Shown here in pieces: positions 9,721 through 18,299 of a stretch of 64,000 bases of DNA; the stretch's first letter is position 1; every line of letters starts with the position of its first letter. The stretch comes from Microbispora bryophytorum. Lineage in GTDB: Bacteria; Actinomycetota; Actinomycetes; Streptosporangiales; Streptosporangiaceae. The translations under genes were made by a program, and so were the position numbers. The notes beneath the pieces are model-generated. The model was not told the origin of the DNA and did not search any database. It saw only the letters and a program-made list of their open reading frames with translations. Where the stretch lies: contig NZ_VIRL01000007.1 of the NCBI RefSeq assembly GCF_006874465.1, positions 62,001-126,000 on the forward strand. Direction: 5' to 3'.

Positions 9721-10542
9721 ATGACCGTGTCCACCCTCGAACAACGCGTCGAGCGCTTGGAGAATGATTTCGTGGAGCTGAGTGTGCATTGCCGCAAGCA
9801 GGCGATAGAGCACGCGTATGACGCGATGCAGATCAATTGGGACAAGATCGACGCGATGAGCGACCGTCTGGTCCGGGTCGAGCAGGTCGCCGGGGAGACG
9901 AGAGCGGACGTCGGCGTCCTCAAGCGGCAGATGGGCGTCGTAACGATCCGGCTCGACCGCATTGACGGCGAGATCAGCCGGCTGGACCGCAACGTCGAGA
10001 GTCTCAACGAACGCTTCGACGGACTCACCCAACGAGTCGACGGGCTCAACGACCGAGTCGACGGCCTGACCGACCGGGTCGACGGGCTGACCCAACAAGT
10101 CGGCGACCTCACCAACCGCGTCGACGGCCTGACCCAACGCGTCGACGGGCTCAACGACCGGGTCGACGGCCTGACCCAACGCGTCGACGGGCTCACCGAC
10201 CGAGTCGACGGGCTCACCCAACAAGTCGGCGACCTCACCAACCGCGTCGACGGCCTCAACGACCGAGTCGACGGCCTGACCCAACGCGTCGACGGGCTCA
10301 CCGACCGAGTCGACGGGCTCACCCAACAAGTCGGCGACCTCACCAACCGCGTCGACGGGCTCAACGACCGAGTCGACGGACTCACCGAACGCGTCGAGGG
10401 TCTCAGTGGGCAGATGGACAGGATGGCGGCGTCCAACGCGACGATGTTCGAGGCCATCCTCGAGCGACTGGACGGCCTGTCTGCCCAGGTCCGCCTGAAC
10501 CAGCACGCTTCGGTGCCTGGAACCGCGCCCGACGGAGACTGA
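9721..10542 (+). CDS. Heptad-repeat coiled-coil protein
   Basis: A 273-residue soluble protein without signal peptide or membrane segment. Residues 1-95 are charged helix; about 100-230 consist of heptads built on RVDGLTQ, with a variant QQVGDLTN appearing three times; the end is a short amphipathic helix. The pattern predicts a long parallel coiled coil. GGAGG lies ten bases before the ATG at 9721. The gene is preceded by about 240 bp of lower-GC non-coding DNA and ends in a strong hairpin. Short phrases resemble phage-tail and apolipoprotein-like repeats, but this reflects heptad composition rather than proven kinship. No function is assigned. Confidence 0.8.
   Translation: MTVSTLEQRVERLENDFVELSVHCRKQAIEHAYDAMQINWDKIDAMSDRLVRVEQVAGETRADVGVLKRQMGVVTIRLDRIDGEISRLDRNVESLNERFDGLTQRVDGLNDRVDGLTDRVDGLTQQVGDLTNRVDGLTQRVDGLNDRVDGLTQRVDGLTDRVDGLTQQVGDLTNRVDGLNDRVDGLTQRVDGLTDRVDGLTQQVGDLTNRVDGLNDRVDGLTERVEGLSGQMDRMAASNATMFEAILERLDGLSAQVRLNQHASVPGTAPDGD
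10019..10406 (+). repeat. 21-bp in-frame tandem repeats with 105-bp higher-order unit
   Basis: About eighteen 21-bp units encode the heptads of the coiled-coil gene. The segment 10162-10253 is repeated without change 105 bp later (10267-10358), and the CAACAAGTCGGCGACCTC block recurs at 10093, 10219 and 10324, spaced by 6 and 5 units. Every change of copy number keeps the frame, so the array can vary in length freely. Confidence 0.85.
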
Positions 10543-10546
10543 CGAC

Positions 10547-10580
10547 GTCCCTCGCCGTCCTGTCAGGGGCGGCGAGGGAC
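10547..10580. terminator. Hairpin between convergent genes
   Basis: Arms 10547-10557 and 10570-10580 (GTCCCTCGCCG and its complement) pair perfectly around a loop that pairs further within itself. It lies 5 bp after the coiled-coil stop and 9 bp before the helicase stop, placed to end transcription from both sides. Confidence 0.8.
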
Positions 10581-10588
10581 GAGCCGGA

Positions 10589-12346
10589 TCACTTGCGCTG
10601 GGTGGCCCACTTGCGGATCATCGCGACTCGCTCGCGGATCTGCTCGGCGGTGGCCTGCGCGATGGCGGGGCCGCCACAGGCCCGGCGCAGCTCGGCGTGG
10701 ATGACGCCGTGCGGCTGGCCGGTGCGGTGGTTCCACGCGCCGACGAGGCCGTTCAGCTCCTTGCGGAGCTCGGCGAGCTGCTCGTGCGGCGCGAGAGCGG
10801 GCGCGTCGTCCTCGCTCCCCTTCTTGGTCTTGCGCTTGGCCGCCTGCTGGTCGGCCTGACGCTTGCGCAGCAGTGAGGCCACCTGGTCGGGCTCCAGCAG
10901 GCCGGGAAGGCCGATGAAGTCCTCCTCCTCCGGCGAGCCCGGCGCGGCGGCGGTGCCGAACTCGCCGCCGTCGAACAGCACCCGGTCGAAGGTCGCGGAC
11001 GCCTCCAGCGTCTGGAAGGGCAGCTCGTCGCCGAGGGCGTCGGGCTGCTTCTTGTCCTGCTGGGCCTGTTCGAGCAGCAGGTCGTCGAGGCCGTCCTCGT
11101 CGCGGCGGCGGCCCAGCACGTGGTCGCGCTCTTCCTCCATCTCGCCCGCCAGGCCCATCAGGACGGGCACCGAGGGCAGGAAGACCGACGCGGTCTCCCC
11201 CCGCTTGCGGGCGCGGACGAAACGCCCGACGGCCTGGGCGAAGAACAGCGGGGTCGAGGTGCTCGTGGCGTAGACGCCGACGCACAGCCGGGGGATGTCG
11301 ACGCCCTCGGAGACCATCCGGACCGCGACCAGCCAGCGCCGGTCGGATGTGCCGAAGTCCTTGATCTTCTTGGACGCGCCCGGGTCGTCGGAGAGCACGA
11401 CCTCGGCGCCCTCGCCGGTCACCGTGCGGATGTGCCGGGCGTAGGCGCGGGCCGACTCGTGGTCGGAGGCGATGACCAGCCCCGCCGCGTCGGGAACGCC
11501 CCGCCGCACCTCGGTGAGGCGCCGGTCGGCCGCGTGGATGACCTGGCGGATCCAGTCGCCCTTCGGGTCGAGGGCGGCCCGCCACGCCTGCGAGAGCTGG
11601 TCCTTGGTCAGCGGCGTGCCGAGGGTGGCGGCGATCTCGTCGCCCGCGCGCGTGCGCCACTTCATCTCTCCCGAGTACGCCAGGAAGATGACCGGACGCA
11701 CGACGTTGTCGGCCAGCGCGGGGCCGTAGCCGTAGGAGTAGTCGGAGACGCTCCGCATCGCCCCCTCGCCGTCCTCGACGTAGGTGACGAACGGAATCGG
11801 GCTGTCGTCGGACCGGAACGGCGTGCCGGTCAGCCCGAGTCGTCTGGTCGCCGGCTCGAACGCCTCGCGGATGCCGTCGCCCCACGACTTCGCGTCGCCG
11901 GCGTGGTGGATCTCGTCGAAGATCACCAGTGTCTTGCGCGCCTCGGTGCGGGCCCGGTGTAGCGCCGGGTGCATCGCGATCTGCGCGTAGGTGACCGCCA
12001 CTCCGACGTAGTCGCGTGAGGTGGCGCCCTGGCTGTTCTTGAACTCCGGGTCGATGCTGATCCCGACCCGGGCCGCGGCGTCGGCCCACTGCCGCTTGAG
12101 GTGCTCGGTGGGGGTGACGATCGTCAGTGCGCGCACGATCCCGCGGCTGAGCAGCTCGCTGGCGATCCGCAGCGCGTACGTCGTCTTGCCGGCGCCGGGG
12201 GTGGCGACGGTCAGGAAGTCGCGCGGCTCACGGCTGAAGTAGAGGTCGTATGCCTGCTGCTGCCATGCGCGCAGCTTCGGGGCGGTGCCCCAGGCGGCTC
12301 TGTCGGGGTAGGACGGGGAGAGGTGGGACGCGGCCGAAACGCTCAA
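10589..12346 (-). CDS. SF2 DEAD/DEAH-box helicase
   Basis: A 585-residue superfamily 2 helicase. Walker A is TPGAGKTT with K54, Walker B is DEIHH near residue 145, motif III is TGTPFR, and motif VI is QAVGRFVRAR. Two RecA-like domains fill about 1-400; the last 180 residues are charged, with a Lys-rich linker and a helical tail. The start is TTG 12346, supported by a strong GGGGAGG element. Homologues are common in actinobacteria and are annotated only as helicases; a role in DNA or RNA remodelling is likely but the substrate is unknown. No restriction or defence partner lies beside it. Confidence 0.88.
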   Translation of the reverse strand: MSVSAASHLSPSYPDRAAWGTAPKLRAWQQQAYDLYFSREPRDFLTVATPGAGKTTYALRIASELLSRGIVRALTIVTPTEHLKRQWADAAARVGISIDPEFKNSQGATSRDYVGVAVTYAQIAMHPALHRARTEARKTLVIFDEIHHAGDAKSWGDGIREAFEPATRRLGLTGTPFRSDDSPIPFVTYVEDGEGAMRSVSDYSYGYGPALADNVVRPVIFLAYSGEMKWRTRAGDEIAATLGTPLTKDQLSQAWRAALDPKGDWIRQVIHAADRRLTEVRRGVPDAAGLVIASDHESARAYARHIRTVTGEGAEVVLSDDPGASKKIKDFGTSDRRWLVAVRMVSEGVDIPRLCVGVYATSTSTPLFFAQAVGRFVRARKRGETASVFLPSVPVLMGLAGEMEEERDHVLGRRRDEDGLDDLLLEQAQQDKKQPDALGDELPFQTLEASATFDRVLFDGGEFGTAAAPGSPEEEDFIGLPGLLEPDQVASLLRKRQADQQAAKRKTKKGSEDDAPALAPHEQLAELRKELNGLVGAWNHRTGQPHGVIHAELRRACGGPAIAQATAEQIRERVAMIRKWATQRK

Positions 12347-12517
12347 CGACGCCTCCCCGAACTCATCGGAACACTGGTGTCTCTATCGGTTCGCTCCCTC
12401 ACAGTGGATTCAGACTAGCCCGCCGGACCGACAGGACGCGCCGAGCACACGCAGCCCGGTCGGAATTCGCCCGGTGTGGCGTCGAGCACATCGGAGTCGC
12501 CGGTGTCCTCACGCACG

Positions 12518-12565
12518 AGGGCGGACAGCCCTGGGAGCCGATCGCTCTCCCCGGCTGTCCGCCCT
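12518..12565. terminator. Hairpin after secreted-protein gene
   Basis: Perfect 13-bp arms 12518-12530 and 12553-12565 enclose a 22-nt loop. It lies 25 bp past the stop codon of the leftward gene ending at 12591 and probably ends its transcript. Confidence 0.7.
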
Positions 12566-12590
12566 GGGTGCTACATGTGCGAACCCGCCG

Positions 12591-13202
12591 TCACAGCGTC
12601 TGCGGGGCAGTGCAGTTGGCCGTGGTGAGCGGCTGGAACGTGCCGATCGTCCCGGCGCCGCTCAGGGAGCTGACCGTGCAGTCGGAGCGGAGGATCGCGC
12701 CGTCCGCCCTGCGCACGGTGACCCTGACCTGGCCCGCGGCAGCGCCAGTGGCCGGGAACGCGACCCCGTTGGCCCCGGCCGGGACCGCCGTGCTGGGCGA
12801 CCGGGCCAGGGAGATGTCGTAGTAGTAGCCGGTTCCGAAGACCGGCGTCAGGTTCGTCCAAGTGCTGCCGTCGTGGACGAACACGTTGCCCCTGCGCGCC
12901 GACCCGGTGAAAGTCCGCGTGGCGGTCGGGGCGATGGCCGTCGCGCCGGCGGCGAATGTGAAGTTGGTGACGATGTCCGTGCTGTCGAGACGCGGGAAGG
13001 GAATGAACTTCTGCTTCTCCCCTCCGCCCTGTGGAGTGGTCGCCGCATGCGCGGCGGGGGCGATCTTCGTCGTGGTGGCATTCGCCGCGATCGAGCCCGA
13101 CAGTCCAACCGCCGCGCAGGTCACCGCCGCCGCGGCGGACCACATCAGCAGGCGACCGGCGCCACGCGAACCAGAGGCCGAACTGCTCCTACGAGAAATC
13201 AA
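12591..13202 (-). CDS. Secreted protein of unknown function
   Basis: A 203-residue protein with an Arg/Ser-rich n-region, a hydrophobic core at about 16-35, and a signal-peptidase-like ANA site near residue 42. The mature part is a beta-rich domain of about 150 residues with two cysteines near the end, probably a disulfide. I chose TTG 13202 because GGGGGAA sits six bases before it; a longer frame to 13307 has no such support. The family is not recognised. It stands alone, with a terminator hairpin downstream and a lower-GC upstream region, so it may be horizontally acquired. Confidence 0.65.
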   Translation of the reverse strand: MISRRSSSASGSRGAGRLLMWSAAAAVTCAAVGLSGSIAANATTTKIAPAAHAATTPQGGGEKQKFIPFPRLDSTDIVTNFTFAAGATAIAPTATRTFTGSARRGNVFVHDGSTWTNLTPVFGTGYYYDISLARSPSTAVPAGANGVAFPATGAAAGQVRVTVRRADGAILRSDCTVSSLSGAGTIGTFQPLTTANCTAPQTL

Positions 13203-13658
13203 TTTGATTTCCCCCCATGGTGAGAATTGGTCTTTCCGGGTCACCGCGTTTTTCGTGCGATGCGACACCGAAGATACCTGTCCGGAGAAACGCGGGCAGC
13301 GAGCCACTTATCGGATGCTGGCAAACAGATGTTACGCCTATTCCAAAGGCATCCCGACATTAGCGCTATCTCTCCTGGTAACGGCACCAGCAGGCCATAA
13401 CCGGAAAATCACCCATCTATGCCAGAATTCGCGCGCACTCCGGCGAGAAATGTCAGACGCCGACACCGGGCAAACGGGATGAAGAGCGGCCGGCGGCCGC
13501 GGAAATCGAAATTCCCGCGGGCCGTCGGCCGGTTGTCACGAGTTCGCGTTGCCCGCCGTCATGCGGAGGCCTCAGGCGTTCGAGCACCACGGCCACCGGG
13601 AGACCGCGTCACGCCGTCCCCCCAGCGGTTGCCGGGGAACGGCGGACCAAGCGCGTGA
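13203..13658. other. Lower-GC intergenic region
   Basis: About 450 bp with no supportable gene. The half next to the secreted-protein gene (13203-13480) is unusually rich in A and T for this genome and should contain that gene's promoter. An imperfect hairpin at 13490-13528, with two bulges, may end the leftward transcript from 14585. Confidence 0.5.
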
Positions 13659-14585
13659 TCAGCGGGCTCCCCACATCAGGCCCTCGATCTCGGCCCGCGA
13701 CTGGGGACGGTCGGGATGGGCCAGCCCCAGCAGGACCGTGCTGCCGCCGTCCGGCCGGGTCAGCAGGGTCACCCGCATGAAGGCGGGCTCGTTCACCACG
13801 TCGGTGTACTCGGCGCGTACGGCCCGCGTGTGACCCGGCCGCCCGCCGACGGTCACCGCGCGGTCGTCCAGCACCTCGACCTTGTCCCCGTGCAGCAGCA
13901 GTTGCGCGTAGAGATCGCTCAGGTCGATGACGGCCGAGCGCAGGTTGGGCGGGTCCACCCGGTCGCCGGAGCGGGCCATGACCGTGGCGCTGTCCCCGCG
14001 CGCGGCGACGGAGGTGAAGCCGGTCACCGGCGCGACCACGCCCTCCCGCCACTCCGGCGGCAACGTGTAGGAGACCCCGGCGATCTGGTCGTGGATCACC
14101 GTGGGGGGCGCGCTCTCGGCACGGTGCAGCACCGTCACCACCACCGCGCCGATGACGGCGGCCGAGCAGACCAGCGCGAGACCTCCGACGAGAAGACGCC
14201 GCAACCAGCGCGGCATCGGGCGGGGAGGCGTCTCGGGTGCGCGGTAGCGGCTGGCCGACGGGGGCAGGTCGTCCTCGGGCTCCGGGGACTCCAGGCCCAG
14301 CGAGGGCCAGGCCGGGCGGTCGGCCTGCCGCCGCTCGGCGACCGGCGCGCCGTACAGGCCGGTGAGGCTCTCCTCTGCGGAGTTCCGGTCCGGTTCACGG
14401 CCGGCGTACGGCCGTGTGGGCCACTGGGGAGACGCGGACGGCGCGGACGGCGCGGACGGCGTGGACGGCGTGGACGACCGCGGCGGCCCGCCCGGGGCGC
14501 CGTACGGGCGGGTGGGGCCCTCCTTGGACGGCGGGGTCTCCTCCCCTGCTGGGGGCCAGACCCGGCGCATCCACTGGTCATCCAC
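13659..14585 (-). CDS. Single-pass membrane protein with Pro-rich cytoplasmic tail
   Basis: A 308-residue protein. Residues 1-125 are disordered and rich in Pro, Ser and Arg, a membrane helix follows at about 131-153, and the last 150 residues form an extracytoplasmic domain. That domain resembles the small LpqN-like or stress-type domains of actinobacterial membrane proteins, but I cannot name it with certainty. Start GTG 14585 is preceded by GGGGAGG five bases away. A short serine/proline repeat near residue 42 is encoded by GAC/GGC triplet repeats. It lies downstream of the metalloprotease gene on the same strand, 150 bp apart. Confidence 0.7.
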   Translation of the reverse strand: MDDQWMRRVWPPAGEETPPSKEGPTRPYGAPGGPPRSSTPSTPSAPSAPSASPQWPTRPYAGREPDRNSAEESLTGLYGAPVAERRQADRPAWPSLGLESPEPEDDLPPSASRYRAPETPPRPMPRWLRRLLVGGLALVCSAAVIGAVVVTVLHRAESAPPTVIHDQIAGVSYTLPPEWREGVVAPVTGFTSVAARGDSATVMARSGDRVDPPNLRSAVIDLSDLYAQLLLHGDKVEVLDDRAVTVGGRPGHTRAVRAEYTDVVNEPAFMRVTLLTRPDGGSTVLLGLAHPDRPQSRAEIEGLMWGAR

Positions 14586-14735
14586 AAAGCCTCCCCGGGC
14601 GGCCTGGCCGGGCGCGTGGGACGGAACCGGCGAGCGACTCGGCGCTCAGGGCCGGGCGCGAGACTTCGTGACCATGAACGCTGCTGTGGAGTTACTCACA
14701 CCCGCGCCGCGACGTCAACGGCTCCGGCCGATTCG

Positions 14736-16181
14736 TCATCGCCCTGTTCCTCCTGACGATTGCGCATCGCCCTCCATGTCGTCGGCCGGGCCCTCGGGCC
14801 CCTGTGCGGCGAGGTTCGGCACCGGGTCGTCCGCGGCGCCGTTCGTAACACCCTCCGTGGCGCCGCTCGTGGCACCCTCCGCGCGGTCCGCGGTGCCGTT
14901 CGTAACACCCTCCGTGGCACCGCTCGTGGCGCCCTCCGCGCGGTCCGCGGCGCCGCTGGTAGCACCGGCGGCGGCCTCATAAAGCCCCGCGTCGGCTCCC
15001 TGCGGCTCGGGGCGGCGATAGGCGTCCCACATCTGGTGGACGCGTACGCCCTGGCCCGCGGTGAACTCGCGCATGCAGCGGTCCTGGGCGTAGTCCATGA
15101 AGTTGTGCATCGGGTCGCCGCCCGCGGCCGGGCAGGTGTCCTTCTTGGAGGGGCAGCCGTTCGTCGGGTACGCCTCGGCGGGAGTGTCGTCCACCGAGTC
15201 GCCCGGGGCCTTGCAGCCGTTCTCGAAGGTGTGCAGCAGGCCCAGCCAGTGGCCGATCTCGTGCACCGCCGTGAAGCCTCTGGCGAAGTCGCGCAGCGGG
15301 CCTCCGGGGACGCTCCGCCAGTCGATCACCACGCCGTCCAGCACGGGCTCGTCGTCGTACCAGTACGGATAGGTGGAGTAGCCGAGCACGAGCCGGCTCA
15401 GCTGCGCGATGTACAGGTTGAGCGTCTCGGGACCCCCGATACGCAGCTTCTTCTTCATCGGTTCCTCGTAGCCGAGGGGGTCGCGGAACCAGCTCCGGTT
15501 GTCGGTGTGGGTGGTGCCCTTGAGCTCGAAGCGCACGCCGGTGTCGGCCCCGCCGTACCCGCCGGAGTAGGCGCTGTTCAGCACGGCGATCTGCCGGGAC
15601 ACGGCGGCGTCGGGCAGGCCCAGCGCGTGGTCCCTGATGATGTGCACCCACACCGGGACGGTGATCCGCTCGACGGTCTTGGCACCGCTTCGCCGGGCGT
15701 TCGCACCGCTCCCCGGCCGCGCCGTGACCCCCGGAGCCGCCGTGCGACCCGTGCCCGACGTGCGAACCGGGCCTGACGTGCCACCCGGAGCCGCCGTGCC
15801 ACCCGGTGGCGCTGTGGCTCCGGACTGCGCGGCGTCTACCTGCCGCGCGGGCTGTCTCGGCCGCGCGGGTTGACTCGGCCGCGCGGGCTGTCTCGGCTGC
15901 GCCGTCCCAAGCCTGCGGGCCAGGTCGGCCGCCATCCGGGCGACCTCGTCCGGCCCTGGCTCACGCGGCTCCAGGCCGTGCGTGAGCGCGCCCACGCCGT
16001 GCCGGCTGTGCGGAACGGGGTGACGGGCGAGGCAGGCGTCCGGCCGGGAGGGCGGCGATCCGCGCAGTCCGGCGCCGGCGAGACCACCGGTCGGCCCGGA
16101 GGCGGCGGACGCCTGGGCGGCGCACGCGCCGCCCAGCGCGTAAAGGCATGCAAGGACGACGGCGATGGGTCGCCGAACCAT
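14736..16181 (-). CDS. Secreted zinc metalloprotease, M43 (pappalysin) type
   Basis: A 481-residue extracellular protease. A signal peptide spans about 1-27. A Pro/Gln/Arg-rich spacer reaches about residue 165. The catalytic domain contains HEIGHWLGLLH, giving zinc ligands H307, H311 and H317 with catalytic E308, and a later MDY Met-turn; four cysteines in between fit the disulfides of this family. The tail from about 410 is low-complexity with a 19-residue repeat. ATG 16181 follows GGGGGA. Substrate unknown; homologues are secreted by many actinomycetes. Assignment to the M43 family is by motif and spacing. Confidence 0.85.
   Translation of the reverse strand: MVRRPIAVVLACLYALGGACAAQASAASGPTGGLAGAGLRGSPPSRPDACLARHPVPHSRHGVGALTHGLEPREPGPDEVARMAADLARRLGTAQPRQPARPSQPARPRQPARQVDAAQSGATAPPGGTAAPGGTSGPVRTSGTGRTAAPGVTARPGSGANARRSGAKTVERITVPVWVHIIRDHALGLPDAAVSRQIAVLNSAYSGGYGGADTGVRFELKGTTHTDNRSWFRDPLGYEEPMKKKLRIGGPETLNLYIAQLSRLVLGYSTYPYWYDDEPVLDGVVIDWRSVPGGPLRDFARGFTAVHEIGHWLGLLHTFENGCKAPGDSVDDTPAEAYPTNGCPSKKDTCPAAGGDPMHNFMDYAQDRCMREFTAGQGVRVHQMWDAYRRPEPQGADAGLYEAAAGATSGAADRAEGATSGATEGVTNGTADRAEGATSGATEGVTNGAADDPVPNLAAQGPEGPADDMEGDAQSSGGTGR
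14835..14948 (-). repeat. 57-bp tandem duplication in metalloprotease tail
   Basis: Two copies, 14835-14891 and 14892-14948, differ at only a few positions and encode the 19-residue unit that begins DRAEGATSGATEG. The repeat keeps the frame and only affects the low-complexity C-terminal tail. Confidence 0.85.
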
Positions 16182-16252
16182 TCGTTCCCCCGATACGGCT
16201 GGTCAGAAGGCAGACCCTAGCCGCCGGGGAGACGATGATCCCGTATCGACAC

Positions 16253-16513
16253 TCACTCGCCGGAGGGCTCGCCCTTGGGCAACCCCTCGTAGATCTCCTT
16301 GCACTCCGGGCAGACCGGATACTTCTTCGGGTCGCGGCTGGGCACCCAGACCTTGCCGCACAGGGCCCGCACCGGTGCGCCGGTCACGTAGCTCTCAGTG
16401 ATCTTGTTCTTGTCGGCGAAGTGCGAGAAGCGCTCGTGGTCACCGTCGCCGTGCGAGAGCCGGGGTGTTACGTCGCTCTCGGGAAGAATCTTCGTGCCGC
16501 TCACGGATAGCAA
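16253..16513 (-). CDS. DUF3039 protein
   Basis: An 86-residue protein of the DUF3039 family, widespread in actinobacteria and of unknown function. A cysteine in ALCGKVW and a CPEC pair at about 68-71 suggest a small metal-binding knuckle. It stands alone between the metalloprotease and the drug exporter, leftward. Recognition rests on the HGD-DHERFSHF and CGKVWVPSRDP segments. Confidence 0.82.
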   Translation of the reverse strand: MLSVSGTKILPESDVTPRLSHGDGDHERFSHFADKNKITESYVTGAPVRALCGKVWVPSRDPKKYPVCPECKEIYEGLPKGEPSGE

Positions 16514-16598
16514 GTCTACTGAGCGAGCGGGCGCCCGCGCCCCGGACGCGCGTACGGCCCCCGCCGGGTGGCGGGGGCCGTACGGAACGGACCTGGCG

Positions 16599-18164
16599 TC
16601 AGCCCATGTGGACCGGGGCGCCCTCGGTCTTGCGGCCGGCCTTGACGAACAGGGCCAGCGCCGCCGCGACCAGGGCGACCGCCGTGCTCACGACGAAGCC
16701 GAGGTGCAGACCGTCCATGAAGGACAGGTGCGCCGCGTCGGAGAACGTCTTGGCCACCTGGGCCGGCAGCCCCGGCGGGGCCTGGCCCACCGAGGCGAGG
16801 GCCTTCAGCCCCGCCATCTCCTCAGGCTTGACGCCCTGCGCCACCGGGCCGAGGTAGCCGGGCAGCACGTCGGCGACCTTCGCGGACACGACCGCGCCCA
16901 GGATGGCGGTGCCGAGGGCGCCGCCGACCTGCATCGCGGAGTTCTGCACGCCGCCCGCGACGCCGCTCAGCTCCACCGGCGCGTTGCCCACGATGATCTC
17001 GGTGGCGCCGACGAACACCGGCGACAGGCCGAACGCGAGCAGCACGAACGGAATCGCGCTGTCGGCGAAGGCGGCCTCGACGCTGAGCCGCGACATGAGG
17101 AACATCGCGAAGGCGGTGATCACCATGCCGCCCGCGATGGTGATCCTCGGACCGAGCTTGCCGATGAGGACGCCCGCGATGGGCGAGGCGACGATCATGC
17201 CGGCGCTCATCGGCAGCATCCGCAGACCCGAGTCGAGCGGCGTGAGCCCGTGCACGCCCTGGAAGAAGAACGTGAGGAAGAACATCGCGCCGAACATCGC
17301 GAACGACATGAGGATCATAAGGACGGTCCCGATCGAGACCGAGGCGTTGCGGAACAGGCTCAGCGGCAGCAGCGGCTCGCTCGCCTTCGACTGCCAGAAC
17401 AGGAACACGGCCCCGATCACCACGGTGGCGGCGAGGAAGCCGAGCGTCTTGGCGTCGCCCCAGCCCCATTCGGGGGCCTTGATGATGGCCCACACGAGCG
17501 AGAACATCGCGCCGGACAGCAGCACGACGCCGAGCCAGTCGACCCGGGACAGCATCGAGGCCCTGTTCTCCCGCAGCGCCCACAGCCCGAACACCAAAGC
17601 CACCACGCCGACCGGCACGTTGATGAAGAAGACCGACTGCCAGCTCACGTTCTCCACCAGGAGCCCGCCGACGATCGGGCCCGCCGCGCTCGACAGACCG
17701 ATGATCGCGCCCCACGCGCCCATGGCCATGTTGAGCTTCTCACCGGGGAACGCCGACCTGAGCAACGCGAGTGCGGCGGGCTGGAGCAGCGCGCCGAACA
17801 GTCCCTGCAGCACCCGCAGCGCGATCAGCACGCCGATCGAGGACGACAGTCCGATGGCGAGCGAGGTCAGCGCGAAGCCGGCGACGCCGATCAGGAAGAC
17901 GCGCTTGTGCCCGAACAGGTCGCCGAGCTTGCCCGCGGTGATCAGGAAGACCGCCAGCGCGAGCAGGTAACCGCTGGTCACCCACTGCAGGTCCGCCAGC
18001 GTCGCCTTGAGTTCGACCTGGATGACCGGGTTCGCGATCGCCACGACCGTGCCGTCGAGCATGACCATGATCACGCCGAGCGAGACGGCGAGCAGCGTGA
18101 GCCATGGATGCCCCTGGCCTCGTTCCGGAGGCGCGTCGGCGTCCACCGATACGGCTTGAGTCAT
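16599..18164 (-). CDS. MFS drug exporter, DHA2 (EmrB/QacA) family
   Basis: A 521-residue, 14-helix proton-coupled exporter. The family signature of motif C and the LDGTVVAIANP segment in TM1 are present, with GKLGDLFGHKRV (motif A) in the first loop. Substrates in this family are cationic or amphipathic drugs and antibiotics. It is divergent from a TetR gene across a 135-bp region with inverted repeats, the usual arrangement for self-regulated efflux. A hydrophilic tail follows TM14. Family assignment is secure; the exported compound is unknown. Confidence 0.9.
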   Translation of the reverse strand: MTQAVSVDADAPPERGQGHPWLTLLAVSLGVIMVMLDGTVVAIANPVIQVELKATLADLQWVTSGYLLALAVFLITAGKLGDLFGHKRVFLIGVAGFALTSLAIGLSSSIGVLIALRVLQGLFGALLQPAALALLRSAFPGEKLNMAMGAWGAIIGLSSAAGPIVGGLLVENVSWQSVFFINVPVGVVALVFGLWALRENRASMLSRVDWLGVVLLSGAMFSLVWAIIKAPEWGWGDAKTLGFLAATVVIGAVFLFWQSKASEPLLPLSLFRNASVSIGTVLMILMSFAMFGAMFFLTFFFQGVHGLTPLDSGLRMLPMSAGMIVASPIAGVLIGKLGPRITIAGGMVITAFAMFLMSRLSVEAAFADSAIPFVLLAFGLSPVFVGATEIIVGNAPVELSGVAGGVQNSAMQVGGALGTAILGAVVSAKVADVLPGYLGPVAQGVKPEEMAGLKALASVGQAPPGLPAQVAKTFSDAAHLSFMDGLHLGFVVSTAVALVAAALALFVKAGRKTEGAPVHMG

Positions 18165-18208
18165 GAAGAGTCCCCCTTAGAACCTCTGAGTCAACCGCCA
18201 GCAATTTA

Positions 18209-18223
18209 TGTCAGTCGATGACA
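18209..18223. promoter_or_regulatory. Candidate TetR operator between exporter and regulator
   Basis: The inverted repeat TGTCA-GTCGA-TGACA is perfect, and a further TGACA copy follows at 18226-18230 with another GACAT/TGACATC pair near 18243-18258. It lies between the divergent exporter and TetR starts, a typical site for the regulator to repress both. Confidence 0.6.
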
Positions 18224-18299
18224 GATGACAAATCCTTTTATCCGACATACGGTGACATCTGAAAGTTTGTGAACTGGCAGTTTCGAGGAGGTGGCCGCC

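Noticed and set aside
10019..10406. CRISPR-like array
   Set aside because: The repeats are coding heptads without unique spacers and no cas gene is near.
16398..18221. A 607-codon frame antisense to the MFS exporter
   Set aside because: Asp/Glu/Arg/His-rich shadow of a membrane protein gene; no domain.
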